A stretch of DNA of 36,953 bases from DATGIQ01 sp035295665 (GTDB taxonomy: Bacteria; Planctomycetota; Planctomycetia; Gemmatales; Gemmataceae): contig DATGIQ010000425.1 of NCBI GenBank assembly GCA_035295665.1, positions 1 through 36,953 on the forward strand, given 5' to 3'. Shown here one piece after another: positions 7,668-15,533 of the stretch. Made by a program: the position numbers and the translations under genes. How positions within the stretch are numbered: the first letter of the stretch is position 1; each line of letters starts with the position of its first letter. The notes beneath the pieces were generated by a model. The model had not been told where the DNA came from and did not search any database. It saw only the letters and a program-made list of their open reading frames with translations.

Positions 7668-8711
7668 TCACGCAGCCAGCGCTTCCGTGGTCGACCAAGG
7701 CGCTTCGGTCACCCATACACCGTGGAGGCAGGTTTCCCTCGAGAAATCTTGACCTTCAAGGTAAGCCCTCAGACAGGCGAACACTTGCTCCGGCCGGAGA
7801 TTCGTCAGGCATTCCTGGGTGTGACAGGTGTTTGCCTCCACGCGATTGAATTGGCGGCAGGGACTGCACGGGTAGCGGCGGGAGAGGATGGCGTTGAAGC
7901 GACCCAGGGGCGCAAACTTTTGCCAGGGACTTCCGCCAAACAGGGATATCACAGGCCGAGCCAACGCCGCCAGATGAGCCGTGCCGGAATCGGTCGCGAT
8001 GACCAGGTCGACCAGATCATGGATTGCTCGCAGGGTGGCTCCGAAGTCATTGCTGCCGATGATCACCGAGGGGCGGTATCCCAAGGAATCCATCAACGCT
8101 TCCTGCAAGACCTGGAGGCGGGCGGCTTCCGCGGGACCGCCGATGAGCACGACATGGATGCCGTGCTTCTGAAGTCGCTCCGCCAGCCCCAGCCAATGGC
8201 ACATTGGCCAGCTATTCAGGCGAAAACCCGCCGAAATACACAATCCCACACGGGTGACGTGCATAGGGCGCTGTTCGAGCGGCGGGAAGCCGGGATAGAC
8301 ATATGAATCGAGAATGTCGTAGCTGCCGGTAAACGGACACACCAGGTCGCGCTGATCCACACTGACGTGGCTGATGGGTCCCGCCGGCCCCGGCATATAA
8401 AACTCGATTTCGGGGATGGTCAGAAGGTGATCAATCTGCCCATCCCAGCGCAGGCAGATGAGGAGATCGATCTCCCGGCGGAGGAGGTCCACGCGCTGCC
8501 GCCCGCTGGTGTCCGCGCGATACTCCTTGTCGAGGTGCGGCAAGTATAGGGGAAGAGCGCGCTGACTGGGAAATAGATGATTCGCCAGGCGAAGATTCTT
8601 CGGATGACAGAAGAGGGTCAGGCGCGCGAAGCGCCGTTCCAGGGCTGCAAGCGCAGGTGCAGCCAGGACCATGTCGCCAAGGTGGTCCGGTTTAAGGACG
8701 CCCACCCTCAC
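7668..8711 (-). CDS. Glycosyltransferase family 9 (heptosyltransferase-like)
   Basis: 347 residues, GT-B fold. The N-terminal half begins MRVGVLKPDHLGDMVLAAPA, the standard GT9 opening. The C-terminal half has VVLIGGPAEAARLQ, then DLVIATDSGTAHLAALARPV and SLFGGSPWQKFAPLG, the nucleotide-sugar-binding part. A Cys cluster near the end (CSPCRQFNRVEANTCHTQEC) is typical of this family. GT9 enzymes add ADP-heptose or related sugars to lipopolysaccharide core or other acceptors; the acceptor is unknown. The start is GTG 8711 with AAGGAGGA at 8723-8716, and it overlaps the upstream small gene by four bases (GTGA), so the pair is translationally coupled. It converges on the HhH gene with only 17 bases between stops. 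Confidence 0.88.
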   Translation of the reverse strand: MRVGVLKPDHLGDMVLAAPALAALERRFARLTLFCHPKNLRLANHLFPSQRALPLYLPHLDKEYRADTSGRQRVDLLRREIDLLICLRWDGQIDHLLTIPEIEFYMPGPAGPISHVSVDQRDLVCPFTGSYDILDSYVYPGFPPLEQRPMHVTRVGLCISAGFRLNSWPMCHWLGLAERLQKHGIHVVLIGGPAEAARLQVLQEALMDSLGYRPSVIIGSNDFGATLRAIHDLVDLVIATDSGTAHLAALARPVISLFGGSPWQKFAPLGRFNAILSRRYPCSPCRQFNRVEANTCHTQECLTNLRPEQVFACLRAYLEGQDFSRETCLHGVWVTEAPWSTTEALAA

Positions 8712-9049
8712 GCGCTCCTCCTTGTGTTCGTCATCTCTGCACTGGGCAAAGGCTTGGCCTGCGACAGAAGTATCTGCTCCAGGGTATGTTCGTTGATCAA
8801 GGCCGTGATGACGGCATTGGTCGATTGCAGTTGGAGGAAGCGGTCGGTGAAGAGTTTATAGGCACGCCGGGAGTTGCTACGTTCGTACGCTTCCTTGGCG
8901 GCCAAGTATTCCAGCCGAGCTTTTTCCTGCGTCAAGATCCACACGGCAGGGCCGGAACGCGCGAGCTTGCCCATCTCTCCCAGATCAATCAATCCCCGCT
9001 TGGATCGGATTCCCGCACGAAAGAGGCGCCTCATGAGCCAGGCAAGCAT
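8708..9049 (-). CDS. Small protein of unknown function coupled to GT9
   Basis: 113 residues, no family recognised. The N-terminus is basic and slightly hydrophobic (MLAWLMRRLFRAGIRSKRG); the middle (TQEKARLEYLAAKEAYERSNSRRAYKLF) is predicted helical and charged, and the tail is polar. A perfect AAGGAGG ribosome-binding site sits five bases before ATG 9049, so the gene is clearly translated. Its stop overlaps the GTG start of the GT9 gene. This makes an accessory or membrane-association role in the same glycan pathway possible, which is inference only. Confidence 0.75.
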   Translation of the reverse strand: MLAWLMRRLFRAGIRSKRGLIDLGEMGKLARSGPAVWILTQEKARLEYLAAKEAYERSNSRRAYKLFTDRFLQLQSTNAVITALINEHTLEQILLSQAKPLPSAEMTNTRRSA

Positions 9050-9085
9050 CGGTCCTCCTTGCTGCTGTCGCCCTTTGCGGTTCCC

Positions 9086-9114
9086 TTGGTAGCTTTCCAG
9101 TGGTCACCTATATT
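9086..9114 (+). promoter_or_regulatory. Probable sigma-70-type promoter of the PIMT gene
   Basis: TTGGTA at 9086-9091 and TATATT at 9109-9114 with an ideal 17-base spacer, 4 of 6 and 5 of 6 consensus matches. It lies in the 178-base divergent intergenic region and points toward the PIMT gene at 9228, giving a leader of about 105 bases. Confidence 0.45.
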
Positions 9115-9227
9115 AGCTGCCCATCTCATCTGGTCAATGCCAGCCGATGATCGGTTGCGGGGTCGACCTTGACGATTGGTCGGTGATGCGCCCATCATAA
9201 GCGTATGGACGGAGGTATCAGATCGCA

Positions 9228-10490
9228 GTGAAATCAATGATACAGCGAATTGGATCGGTGCGCGGCTGCTTTACGATGGTGCATTGTGCCACCTTGCTGA
9301 CCCTAAGCTTGTCGGCCATCATCGCGTGGTACGGTCTCTCCTTGGCGGACGAGCCGGACAGTTATGCCGCGGCCAGGCAAAAAATGGTCGAAGATGATAT
9401 CGAGCGCGAAGGAATCAGTAACCCCGCTGTGCTGAAGGCCCTGCGCCAGGTTCCCCGTCACCTCTTTGTGAGTCCGGAGTATCGCTCCAAGGCCTACTAC
9501 GACCAGGCCCTCCCCATCGGGCACAAGCAGACGATTACCCCGCCCTATTTGGTTGCCTACATGACCGCGCTGCTCGATCCGCAGCCGTCGGACCGCGTGC
9601 TCGAGATCGGCACGGGTTGTGGCTACCAAGCGGCCGTGCTCTCGCAGATTGTGAAGGAAGTCTACTCCATTGAGATCATTGAAGCGCTCGGAAAGCAGGC
9701 GGCGGAGCGTCTACGGGAACTCGGGTACACCAATGTGCACGTCAAAATCGGCGACGGCTACAAGGGTTGGCCGGAACAGGCGCCGTTCGACAAGATCATC
9801 GTGACCTGCTCTCCAGAAAGCGTTCCGCAGCCGCTCATTGATCAACTCCGCGACGGCGGCAAAATGATCCTGCCACTGGGGGAGCGGTACCAACAGGCTT
9901 TCCATCTTCTCGAAAAACGGGACGGGAAGCTGGTGCAGACGCGCTTGGTGCCCACGCTGTTCGTGCCGATGACCGGCAAGGCAGAAGATCTACGCAAGAC
10001 CAAACCCGATCCCCTTCATCCCCGGATTCGGAACGGCGGCTTCGAAGAACAGTCCGACGGCCAGCTGGACGCCTGGTATCACGTCCGCCAAACGACGATC
10101 GAACAAGGGGGAGCGCCCGAAGGGAAAGTGTATGTCACGTTCGCCAATGCCGAGCCGGGCCGGACGGCCGGAATTCTTCAGGGAATCGGCGTGAATGGGA
10201 TGCGCGTCAAGAGCCTGCGGTTGAGTCTTTGGGTAAAAGCGGAGCGAGCCGCGGTAGGCGATCAAGCAACCGAGCTGCCCGGCTTGGCCCTGCATTTCTA
10301 CGATGGCGAAAGCCGGCCGGTCGGCACTTCCACGATGGGCCCTTGGCTGCGCTCATTCCATTGGAAATACGTCACGGCCGAAGTGCTGGTTCCGCCGCAA
10401 GCGCAGGTGGCCATTCTGAGCATCGGCCTCAACGGGGGAACGGGCAAGTTAAGCGTGGACGATCTCAAAATGGTGGCCAAGCCGCGCTGA
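9228..10490 (+). CDS. Exported protein-L-isoaspartate O-methyltransferase with C-terminal beta-rich domain
   Basis: 420 residues from GTG 9228 (GGAGGT at 9211-9216); ATG 9237 or 9276 are alternatives. All three starts leave an N-terminal hydrophobic segment (about 20-40, ending SLA-DEP) that looks like a signal peptide or anchor. Residues 45-255 are a complete PIMT: ALRQVPRHLFVSPEYRSKAY, QTITPPYLVAYM, motif I VLEIGTGCGYQAAVLSQ at about 124-140, and DGGKMILPLGERYQQAF. PIMT methylates isoaspartyl damage in proteins using SAM. Residues about 267-418 are an added domain (NGGFEEQSDGQLDAWYHV ... LRLSLWVKAERA ... GGTGKLSVDDLKMV) with the look of a jelly-roll carbohydrate-binding-type module. Cellular location is inferred from the leader alone; a SAM source outside the cytoplasm is not obvious. 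Confidence 0.88.
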   Translation: MKSMIQRIGSVRGCFTMVHCATLLTLSLSAIIAWYGLSLADEPDSYAAARQKMVEDDIEREGISNPAVLKALRQVPRHLFVSPEYRSKAYYDQALPIGHKQTITPPYLVAYMTALLDPQPSDRVLEIGTGCGYQAAVLSQIVKEVYSIEIIEALGKQAAERLRELGYTNVHVKIGDGYKGWPEQAPFDKIIVTCSPESVPQPLIDQLRDGGKMILPLGERYQQAFHLLEKRDGKLVQTRLVPTLFVPMTGKAEDLRKTKPDPLHPRIRNGGFEEQSDGQLDAWYHVRQTTIEQGGAPEGKVYVTFANAEPGRTAGILQGIGVNGMRVKSLRLSLWVKAERAAVGDQATELPGLALHFYDGESRPVGTSTMGPWLRSFHWKYVTAEVLVPPQAQVAILSIGLNGGTGKLSVDDLKMVAKPR

Positions 10491-10498
10491 CTGATGGC

Positions 10499-11047
10499 TC
10501 ATCGACCACGTTGCTTCGGCGATTTCTTGGTTGTCCGCTTCGATGGAGCGAACCGGTCCGCGATTGCGAGCAAACGGGCCAACGGCAACTCGAAACCGGG
10601 CAACAAGGGAGTGCCGTAGGTTTGGTGCTCCTGAATAATCAGGGCTTCAGGACTTCACGCTTGGTTGCGATGGATCGTCATGATTCGGCGGCAGCGATCG
10701 ATGATCCGGTATTTGCGGATGCCTAATTCCATATATTCGCGTTGCTTGACCTCATACTCCCGCAGCCGCTCTCTCCGGGCTTGCGACAGAAACTCGACAG
10801 CGATGCTTGGCAAATCTTTCTTCCAATCGGGAACACGGCTCAAGCCGGCCCGGATGAGTCGATCCGCACGCCAGCGGCTGTTCTTCGTACGGATATGGCG
10901 CTCCGGCAAGGTTGCGTTGAGAGCCGAATCCTGAACATCGCGCTCCCAATAAGAGAGCAGCAAAGGACCGAGATACTCGTTCGGGCCGACTTCTGATTCC
11001 AGCGGGATCGGGTTCACGACGCGGGGACCGGATTGCTGTGGGAGCAT
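10499..11047 (-). pseudogene. Uma2-family (DUF820) endonuclease gene, broken by an in-frame TGA
   Basis: From ATG 11047 the frame gives 130 residues ending at TGA 10657-10655, with SIAVEFLSQARRERLREYEV, then KQREYMELGIRKYRIID. Directly after the stop, in the same frame, it continues ALIIQEHQTYGTPLLPGFEL and PLARLLAIADRF to TGA 10501-10499. The segment LLPGFELPL is the standard Uma2 C-terminus, so the full frame would be about 182 residues, the usual length. Other lesions fit decay: the usual PD before the (V)E strand is PS (position 81), and the conserved YW(I)(I)D is YRIID. Uma2 proteins are restriction-endonuclease-fold proteins found in many copies in planctomycetes and cyanobacteria, with uncertain function. 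Confidence 0.82.
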
Positions 11048-11052
11048 ACTTC

Positions 11053-11601
11053 ATGGGGTACAGGCAAATCGCTCTATTACGTGGCATAAACGTCGGACGC
11101 GCAAACCGGGTAGCGATGGCCGACCTGCGCAGCGTGATTGAAGGTCTGGGCTACAAGGACGTGTGCACGCTGCTGAACAGCGGCAACGTGGTCTTCTCGA
11201 CGCCCCGTGCGGCTCCGGACGGACTGGCAGGCCGCCTGGAAAAGGAAATTGCCCAGAAACTGGGAGGCTCTGTCCGCGTCACCGTGCTGACGGCCGCGGA
11301 ACTCACTGCCGTTGTAACCGAAAATCCGCTGGTCGAAATTGCGGAGAACCCGTCCCGCTTCCTGGTGGCCTTCCTCCGCAACCCGGCTGATCGGCAGAAG
11401 CTGGAGCCATTGACGAAGCAAGACTGGGCACCCGAAGTCCTGGCCCTTGGCACGCGCGTCGCCTACCTCTGGTGCCCCGAGGGGATACTCGATAATCCGT
11501 TGGGTAACACGGTAAATCGGGTCCTCAAAGACGGTGTGACCACCCGCAACTGGGCGACGGTCTTAAAGCTTCAGGCCCTCACGGAAAAGAAGCAACTCTA
11601 A
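11053..11601 (+). CDS. DUF1697 family protein
   Basis: 182 residues from ATG 11053, chosen because GGGAG at 11040-11044 lies eight bases upstream; GTG 11038 is a longer alternative. The N-terminus YRQIALLRGINVGRANRVAM and the following DLRSVIEGLGYKDVCTLLNS and GNVVFST are the signature of DUF1697, and the later NPSRFLVAFL and LGNTVNRVLKDGVTTRNWAT complete the family. It is a soluble alpha/beta protein with no established biochemical role. Its start lies five bases from the start of the divergent Uma2 pseudogene, so its leader sits inside that decayed gene. Confidence 0.88.
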   Translation: MGYRQIALLRGINVGRANRVAMADLRSVIEGLGYKDVCTLLNSGNVVFSTPRAAPDGLAGRLEKEIAQKLGGSVRVTVLTAAELTAVVTENPLVEIAENPSRFLVAFLRNPADRQKLEPLTKQDWAPEVLALGTRVAYLWCPEGILDNPLGNTVNRVLKDGVTTRNWATVLKLQALTEKKQL

Positions 11602-11609
11602 AAAAGTTG

Positions 11610-11637
11610 TCTGGAACTCCCAAATCAACGTTCCAGA
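11610..11637 (+). terminator. Inverted repeat after DUF1697, possible terminator
   Basis: TCTGGAAC (11610-11617) and GTTCCAGA (11630-11637) form a perfect 8-bp stem with a 12-base loop, eight bases after the DUF1697 stop codon. It is followed by ACCTTTCTTGG, only a weak T-rich tract, and preceded by AAAAAA. The placement favours a terminator, while the modest stem and tail leave doubt. Confidence 0.4.
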
Positions 11638-11773
11638 ACCTTTCTTGGTGATTTGACACGGTGAAAGGATCGTCCTGGATTTGCGCGGAGCCGCTCCCTT
11701 CCCTTTTCATGCTCCTTTGCTATCCTTTCCTCTTTGCAGAACCACCGCAGGCCAGGTACAAAGGAACCCTCCC

Positions 11774-12010
11774 ATGGGAGCGCGACGCATTCGCAGGGAA
11801 CAACGGCGGACCGATATGAAGGAGTCCCGCCATCGCAACGGCATTCGCAAGGCAAAAGAACGAGTCCGGCGAACCACCCGGATGCTCGAGATCATCAAGC
11901 AAGGCAAACTTCCCTACACCCCTGTCGTCATGAGTTGGCTCAGCACGCAACTGGGCAAACGCTCGAATCTGATTACCCAGGACGAGGTAAACCGTCTGGC
12001 AGCTACCTAG
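11774..12010 (+). CDS. Small, highly basic protein of unknown function
   Basis: 78 residues from ATG 11774, with AAAGGA at 11760-11765 eight bases upstream as ribosome-binding site. The first half is very basic (GARRIRREQRRTDMKESRHR, then RKAKERVRRTTRMLEII), followed by KQGKLPYTPVVMSWLSTQLG and a polar end. There is no signal peptide or membrane segment. The charge suggests nucleic-acid or ribosome binding, but no family is recognised. Its TAG stop interlocks with the TAG of the opposing gene through the shared CTAG at 12007-12010. Confidence 0.6.
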   Translation: MGARRIRREQRRTDMKESRHRNGIRKAKERVRRTTRMLEIIKQGKLPYTPVVMSWLSTQLGKRSNLITQDEVNRLAAT

Positions 12011-12360
12011 CGGCTCGATCCGACATCCGGCCGGTGCTCGGCGCAGTAATGATAAAAACGGGGAAACACAGGCAACAAGCCCCAGAGCCGGTGCCAACCC
12101 CACCCTTCAGCCACCGCCGGCCGGTAGCAAAAACTACAACGGATTGCCGTGCCGTCCGGCAAGAAGTTGCTTTCCCGGCGCCGCTTTTGTTCATGAGCCG
12201 TGATCGCATCCCCGCGGATCCCACGGGCGCGCAGCTCCTCTTCGATGACTTGAAGAGCAGAATCTTCCATCCCCGCTCGATACACCGTAATCCGATCCAG
12301 CAAATCTTCCGTGGTCGCCTGACGAACGTTGGCTTTGACGCGGTCCAAGTCAAACAGCAT
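12007..12360 (-). CDS. Small putative zinc-ribbon protein of unknown function
   Basis: 117 residues from ATG 12360. The frame is open further upstream, but GGGGGAG ends five bases before this ATG and the extra N-terminus looks unstructured. Residues 1-60 are predicted helical (VRQATTEDLLDRITVYRAGM, EDSALQVIEEELRARGI). The C-terminal part has Cys75-x2-Cys78 (RCSFCYRP) and Cys106-x2-His109 (YCAEHR) separated by an aromatic stretch, a pattern compatible with a single zinc site. No named family recognised. It is convergent with the 78-residue gene. Confidence 0.7.
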   Translation of the reverse strand: MLFDLDRVKANVRQATTEDLLDRITVYRAGMEDSALQVIEEELRARGIRGDAITAHEQKRRRESNFLPDGTAIRCSFCYRPAVAEGWGWHRLWGLLPVFPRFYHYCAEHRPDVGSSR

Positions 12361-12473
12361 GGCATCTCCCCCGGGCAAATCCTCTTCCTTTATTTTGCCC
12401 CCGATGGGCCGGTTTGGGAACTCGAATGGCCGTTGTCGCGTCTGCGCTATGGGGAGGGTGCGAGGATCTTTGT

Positions 12474-12503
12474 TTGACAATGCCGCCGAGAGACGTTTAG
12501 GAT
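12474..12503 (+). promoter_or_regulatory. Probable promoter of the DUF1549/DUF1553 gene
   Basis: A perfect TTGACA at 12474-12479 and TAGGAT (4 of 6) at 12498-12503 with an 18-base spacer, about 84 bases upstream of the ATG at 12587. Confidence 0.45.
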
Positions 12504-12586
12504 AAAACGGAGCGGGCAAACGATTGGTACGGCGTGGGGAAGCTTCCGCGGCAGATTGCGAAAACGACGGGATGGGAGAATAGCCA

Positions 12587-14260
12587 ATGGCTTACACGGC
12601 CACCTTGCTGGGATTGTCGAGGGGCGGCGTGTTCCGAGGAGCGGCTCTGCTGGCCTTGGGTCTACCGATGCCCAGGATCGCTGCGGCTGCGGATGAACCG
12701 GCGAAGCCGGCCAAATCGGCCAATGCCGAGATTGTACACCTCATCAACGAAAAGCTGGCAGAGAAATGGCAGGCCAACAAGCTGACCCCCTCAAACCGCT
12801 GTTCAGACTACGAGTTCATCCGCCGGGTATCGCTCGACATCATTGGCCGAGTTGCCACACCGAAGGAATTGATTCAGTTCTTCAAGGACGCGCCCGAAGT
12901 CCGGCGGTCCTTGCTCATCGACCGATTGCTCAAGAGCGAGGAGTACGCCAAGAACTTTGCCAATCTCTGGACCGTGTTGCTGATGACCCGCAGCGGGGCC
13001 ACCGATCCAGCACGCAGCGTCTACCATGAACAGATGCATGACTGGCTAGAAAAACGTTTTGCCGAGAACATGGCGTGGAAGGAAATCATCGTCCAGCTCC
13101 TCACGGCCACGGGCAAAACGACCAAAGAAAATGGTGCGGTGAATTATATCCTGGCCCACCTGGGTGAGCCGGTTCCACCCGGCAACCAGGAGGGACACTT
13201 CAACATGGTGCCGGTGACGGCGCGGACGACGCGGTTATTCCTGGGCATCCAAACGCAATGCACCCAGTGTCACGATCACCCATTTAACCCCGGTAAGCAG
13301 CTCAATTTTTGGGGGATCAATGCCTTTTTCCGGCAAGTGGACCGGAAGGGGGACAAGCCGATGCGTGGCCGGGAGCCGCCGGTCCTCGAACTGGTTGATG
13401 ATCCCAGCCTAGACCCCAGCGGGACGGTGTTCTACGAAACCCGCCGCGGGGTCGTGTGGTCCACCAAGCCCTACTTTTTCCTGGACAAAGTTCGGCTGCC
13501 TGGCGAGGGCAACCGCCGGGAGAAACTGGCAGAACTGATCGCCAGCAGTGAATATTTCCCCAAGGCGTATGTCAACCGCATATGGCAGCATTTCTTCGGC
13601 CGAGGCTTTACCAACCCGGTCGACGATTTCGGCGAGCACAATGAGCCGTCGCATCCCGAGCTGCTGAACGCCCTGGCTGCCGATTTCGGGCACTATGGCT
13701 ACGACACCAAACAATTGATCCGCTGGATCTGTAACAGCAATGCCTACAGCCTCAGCAGCGTGGCCAACAGGACGAACGCTTCCAGCGAGTTCGAGCCCTT
13801 TTTCAGCCGGATGCTTCTCAAAGCGATGACACCCGAGCAGTTGTTCGAATCGCTCCTCGCCGCCACTCGAGCAGAGATGTTCGAGTCAAAAGAGACCCGC
13901 GAAGAACTCCGCAAGAAATGGCTGACCGACCTGACTACCAACTTTGGCGATGACGAGGGGAACGAAGTCACATTCAACGGTACCGTCGTGCAGGCGCTCA
14001 TGATGATGAATGGTGGCTACCTCAACAAAGCCATCGCCAGCAAGGGACATCTCGCCAACCTGGTGAAAAAAGAGAGTCCCAATGCCATTTTGGACTATCT
14101 CTACAAAGCAGCGTTAAATCGGCCGCCAACTTCTACGGAGTCGTCGCGGATCCTGAAAATCTACCGGACGGCGCCGGTGAAACACGCAGACGGCCTCAGT
14201 TTTTGGCAGGACGTGTTCTGGGCCTTGCTCAACAGCAACGAGTTCATCCTCAATCACTAA
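12587..14260 (+). CDS. DUF1549 and DUF1553 domain protein
   Basis: 557 residues. The N-terminus has a Sec-type signal peptide (about 1-35, GAALLALGLPMPRIAAAADEP). DUF1549 follows: CSDYEFIRRVSLDIIGRVAT, LLIDRLLKSEEYAKNFANLW, and Cys225-Thr-Gln-Cys228-His229-Asp-His-Pro-Phe, which contains a CxxCH heme-c-like motif conserved in this family. DUF1553 occupies roughly residues 300-557: YFPKAYVNRIWQHFFGRG, PVDDFGEHNEPSHPELL and LIRWICNSNAYSLSS. Many planctomycete relatives carry an N-terminal PSCyt1 cytochrome domain; here it is absent. The family is abundant and secreted in Planctomycetota and often linked to polysaccharide use, without a proven function. Only one base separates its stop from the next start. 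Confidence 0.9.
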   Translation: MAYTATLLGLSRGGVFRGAALLALGLPMPRIAAAADEPAKPAKSANAEIVHLINEKLAEKWQANKLTPSNRCSDYEFIRRVSLDIIGRVATPKELIQFFKDAPEVRRSLLIDRLLKSEEYAKNFANLWTVLLMTRSGATDPARSVYHEQMHDWLEKRFAENMAWKEIIVQLLTATGKTTKENGAVNYILAHLGEPVPPGNQEGHFNMVPVTARTTRLFLGIQTQCTQCHDHPFNPGKQLNFWGINAFFRQVDRKGDKPMRGREPPVLELVDDPSLDPSGTVFYETRRGVVWSTKPYFFLDKVRLPGEGNRREKLAELIASSEYFPKAYVNRIWQHFFGRGFTNPVDDFGEHNEPSHPELLNALAADFGHYGYDTKQLIRWICNSNAYSLSSVANRTNASSEFEPFFSRMLLKAMTPEQLFESLLAATRAEMFESKETREELRKKWLTDLTTNFGDDEGNEVTFNGTVVQALMMMNGGYLNKAIASKGHLANLVKKESPNAILDYLYKAALNRPPTSTESSRILKIYRTAPVKHADGLSFWQDVFWALLNSNEFILNH

Positions 14261-14261
14261 C

Positions 14262-15533
14262 ATGTCGTTGCCAGTACGCCATCTGCCGGTTGTGCAGAAC
14301 TGGGATTGTCACGTCTGCGGCACCTGTTGCAAAGAGTACCGGGTAACGTTGACGGAAGAAGAGCGTCGCCGCATCGAGGCCCAGGGCTGGGACAAGGATC
14401 CGGAGATCGGCGACCTGCCGATCCTCCAGAAAACCGGACCTTGGTGGGCGCGGCGCTATCACTTGACACACCGCGGCGACGGCAGTTGTATCTTTTTGAC
14501 CGAGCAGGGGCGGTGCCGGATCCACGAGCGGTTTGGCTACGAGGCCAAACCCTTGCCGTGCCGGCTCTTCCCGTTTCTGCTCGTGCCGGCGGGAGATCAT
14601 TGGCGCGTCGGTATTCGGTTCGCGTGTCCATCCGCAGCGGCCAACAAGGGACGCCCCGTAGCCGATCACGAGGCAGCCGTGCGGCAATTTGCTGCCGAGC
14701 TGGCCCAGCGCGAAGGCGTCGACCTCCGGCCCGGTGAGGGCGGACTGCCGCCTCCCCCTCTCCAGCGCGGGCAGCGGGTCGATTGGCCGGACCTGCTTCG
14801 CTTCATGCATGCCCTACTGGGGATTTTACGCAATCGCTCTGATCGTATGGAGCGGCGGCTACGCAAGTGCGTGGCGCTGGCGAACCTCTGCAGGCAAGCC
14901 CGCTTTCAGGACGTCCGCAGCGGCCGCCTGACAGAATTCCTCAAACTCATGGTTGACAGCCTGGACGACGAGGTTCCTGTCGATCCGGCCATGGTGGCGC
15001 CGCCCGGCTGGGTTGGCCGGATCCTGTTTCGGCAAGCAGTGGCACTCTTTACTCGCAAGGACCACGGCCCTGACAGTGGCGTGGCCCGGCAAGGCCGGGT
15101 GGCTCTGTTATTGGCGGCCTGGCGGTTCGCAGCCGGCTCCGGCCAGGTGCCTCGCTTACACAACCGCTTGCCCGACACGACATTTGACCAGGTCGAGATG
15201 GCCAGCGGTACGCTGCCGGAAGATGCGGAGGAGGTGCTGGAGCGATACTTCACCATCAAGGTGGAGTCGCTTCAGTTTTGTGGTCCAACCAACTTTCGTC
15301 TATCCTTCTGGGAAGGTCTGGAAATGCTCCTGCTCATAGGAGCGGTCATTTTCTGGGTGGCGCGGGCCATGGCGGACCTTCCCCGTGTCGAAGCGGTCCA
15401 GCGGGCGCTCACGATCGTGGATGACCATTTCGGCTACAACCGGGTGCTGCGGACGCGCCGGGAGCGCATCGGCTTCAACATCCTGGCCCGTTCGGGTGAA
15501 CTGCAAAAACTGATCGCCTGGTATGGCCGCTAA
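14262..15533 (+). CDS. YkgJ-family cysteine-cluster protein
   Basis: 423 residues. The N-terminal domain has Cys16-x2-Cys19-x2-Cys22-Cys23 (CHVCGTCCKEY), then CIFLTEQGRCRIHERFGYEA and CRLFPF, the YkgJ/UPF0153 pattern that probably binds zinc or an Fe-S centre. The region from about residue 150 onward is long, largely helical and not recognised; a hydrophobic segment near 360 (MLLLIGAVIFWVARAMA) could be a buried helix. YkgJ relatives are often only 100-250 residues, so this is a long version. The start follows the DUF1553 stop by one base (TAACATG), implying translational coupling. Its last 234 bases are antisense to the end of the LEPR-XLL gene. Confidence 0.85.
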   Translation: MSLPVRHLPVVQNWDCHVCGTCCKEYRVTLTEEERRRIEAQGWDKDPEIGDLPILQKTGPWWARRYHLTHRGDGSCIFLTEQGRCRIHERFGYEAKPLPCRLFPFLLVPAGDHWRVGIRFACPSAAANKGRPVADHEAAVRQFAAELAQREGVDLRPGEGGLPPPPLQRGQRVDWPDLLRFMHALLGILRNRSDRMERRLRKCVALANLCRQARFQDVRSGRLTEFLKLMVDSLDDEVPVDPAMVAPPGWVGRILFRQAVALFTRKDHGPDSGVARQGRVALLLAAWRFAAGSGQVPRLHNRLPDTTFDQVEMASGTLPEDAEEVLERYFTIKVESLQFCGPTNFRLSFWEGLEMLLLIGAVIFWVARAMADLPRVEAVQRALTIVDDHFGYNRVLRTRRERIGFNILARSGELQKLIAWYGR

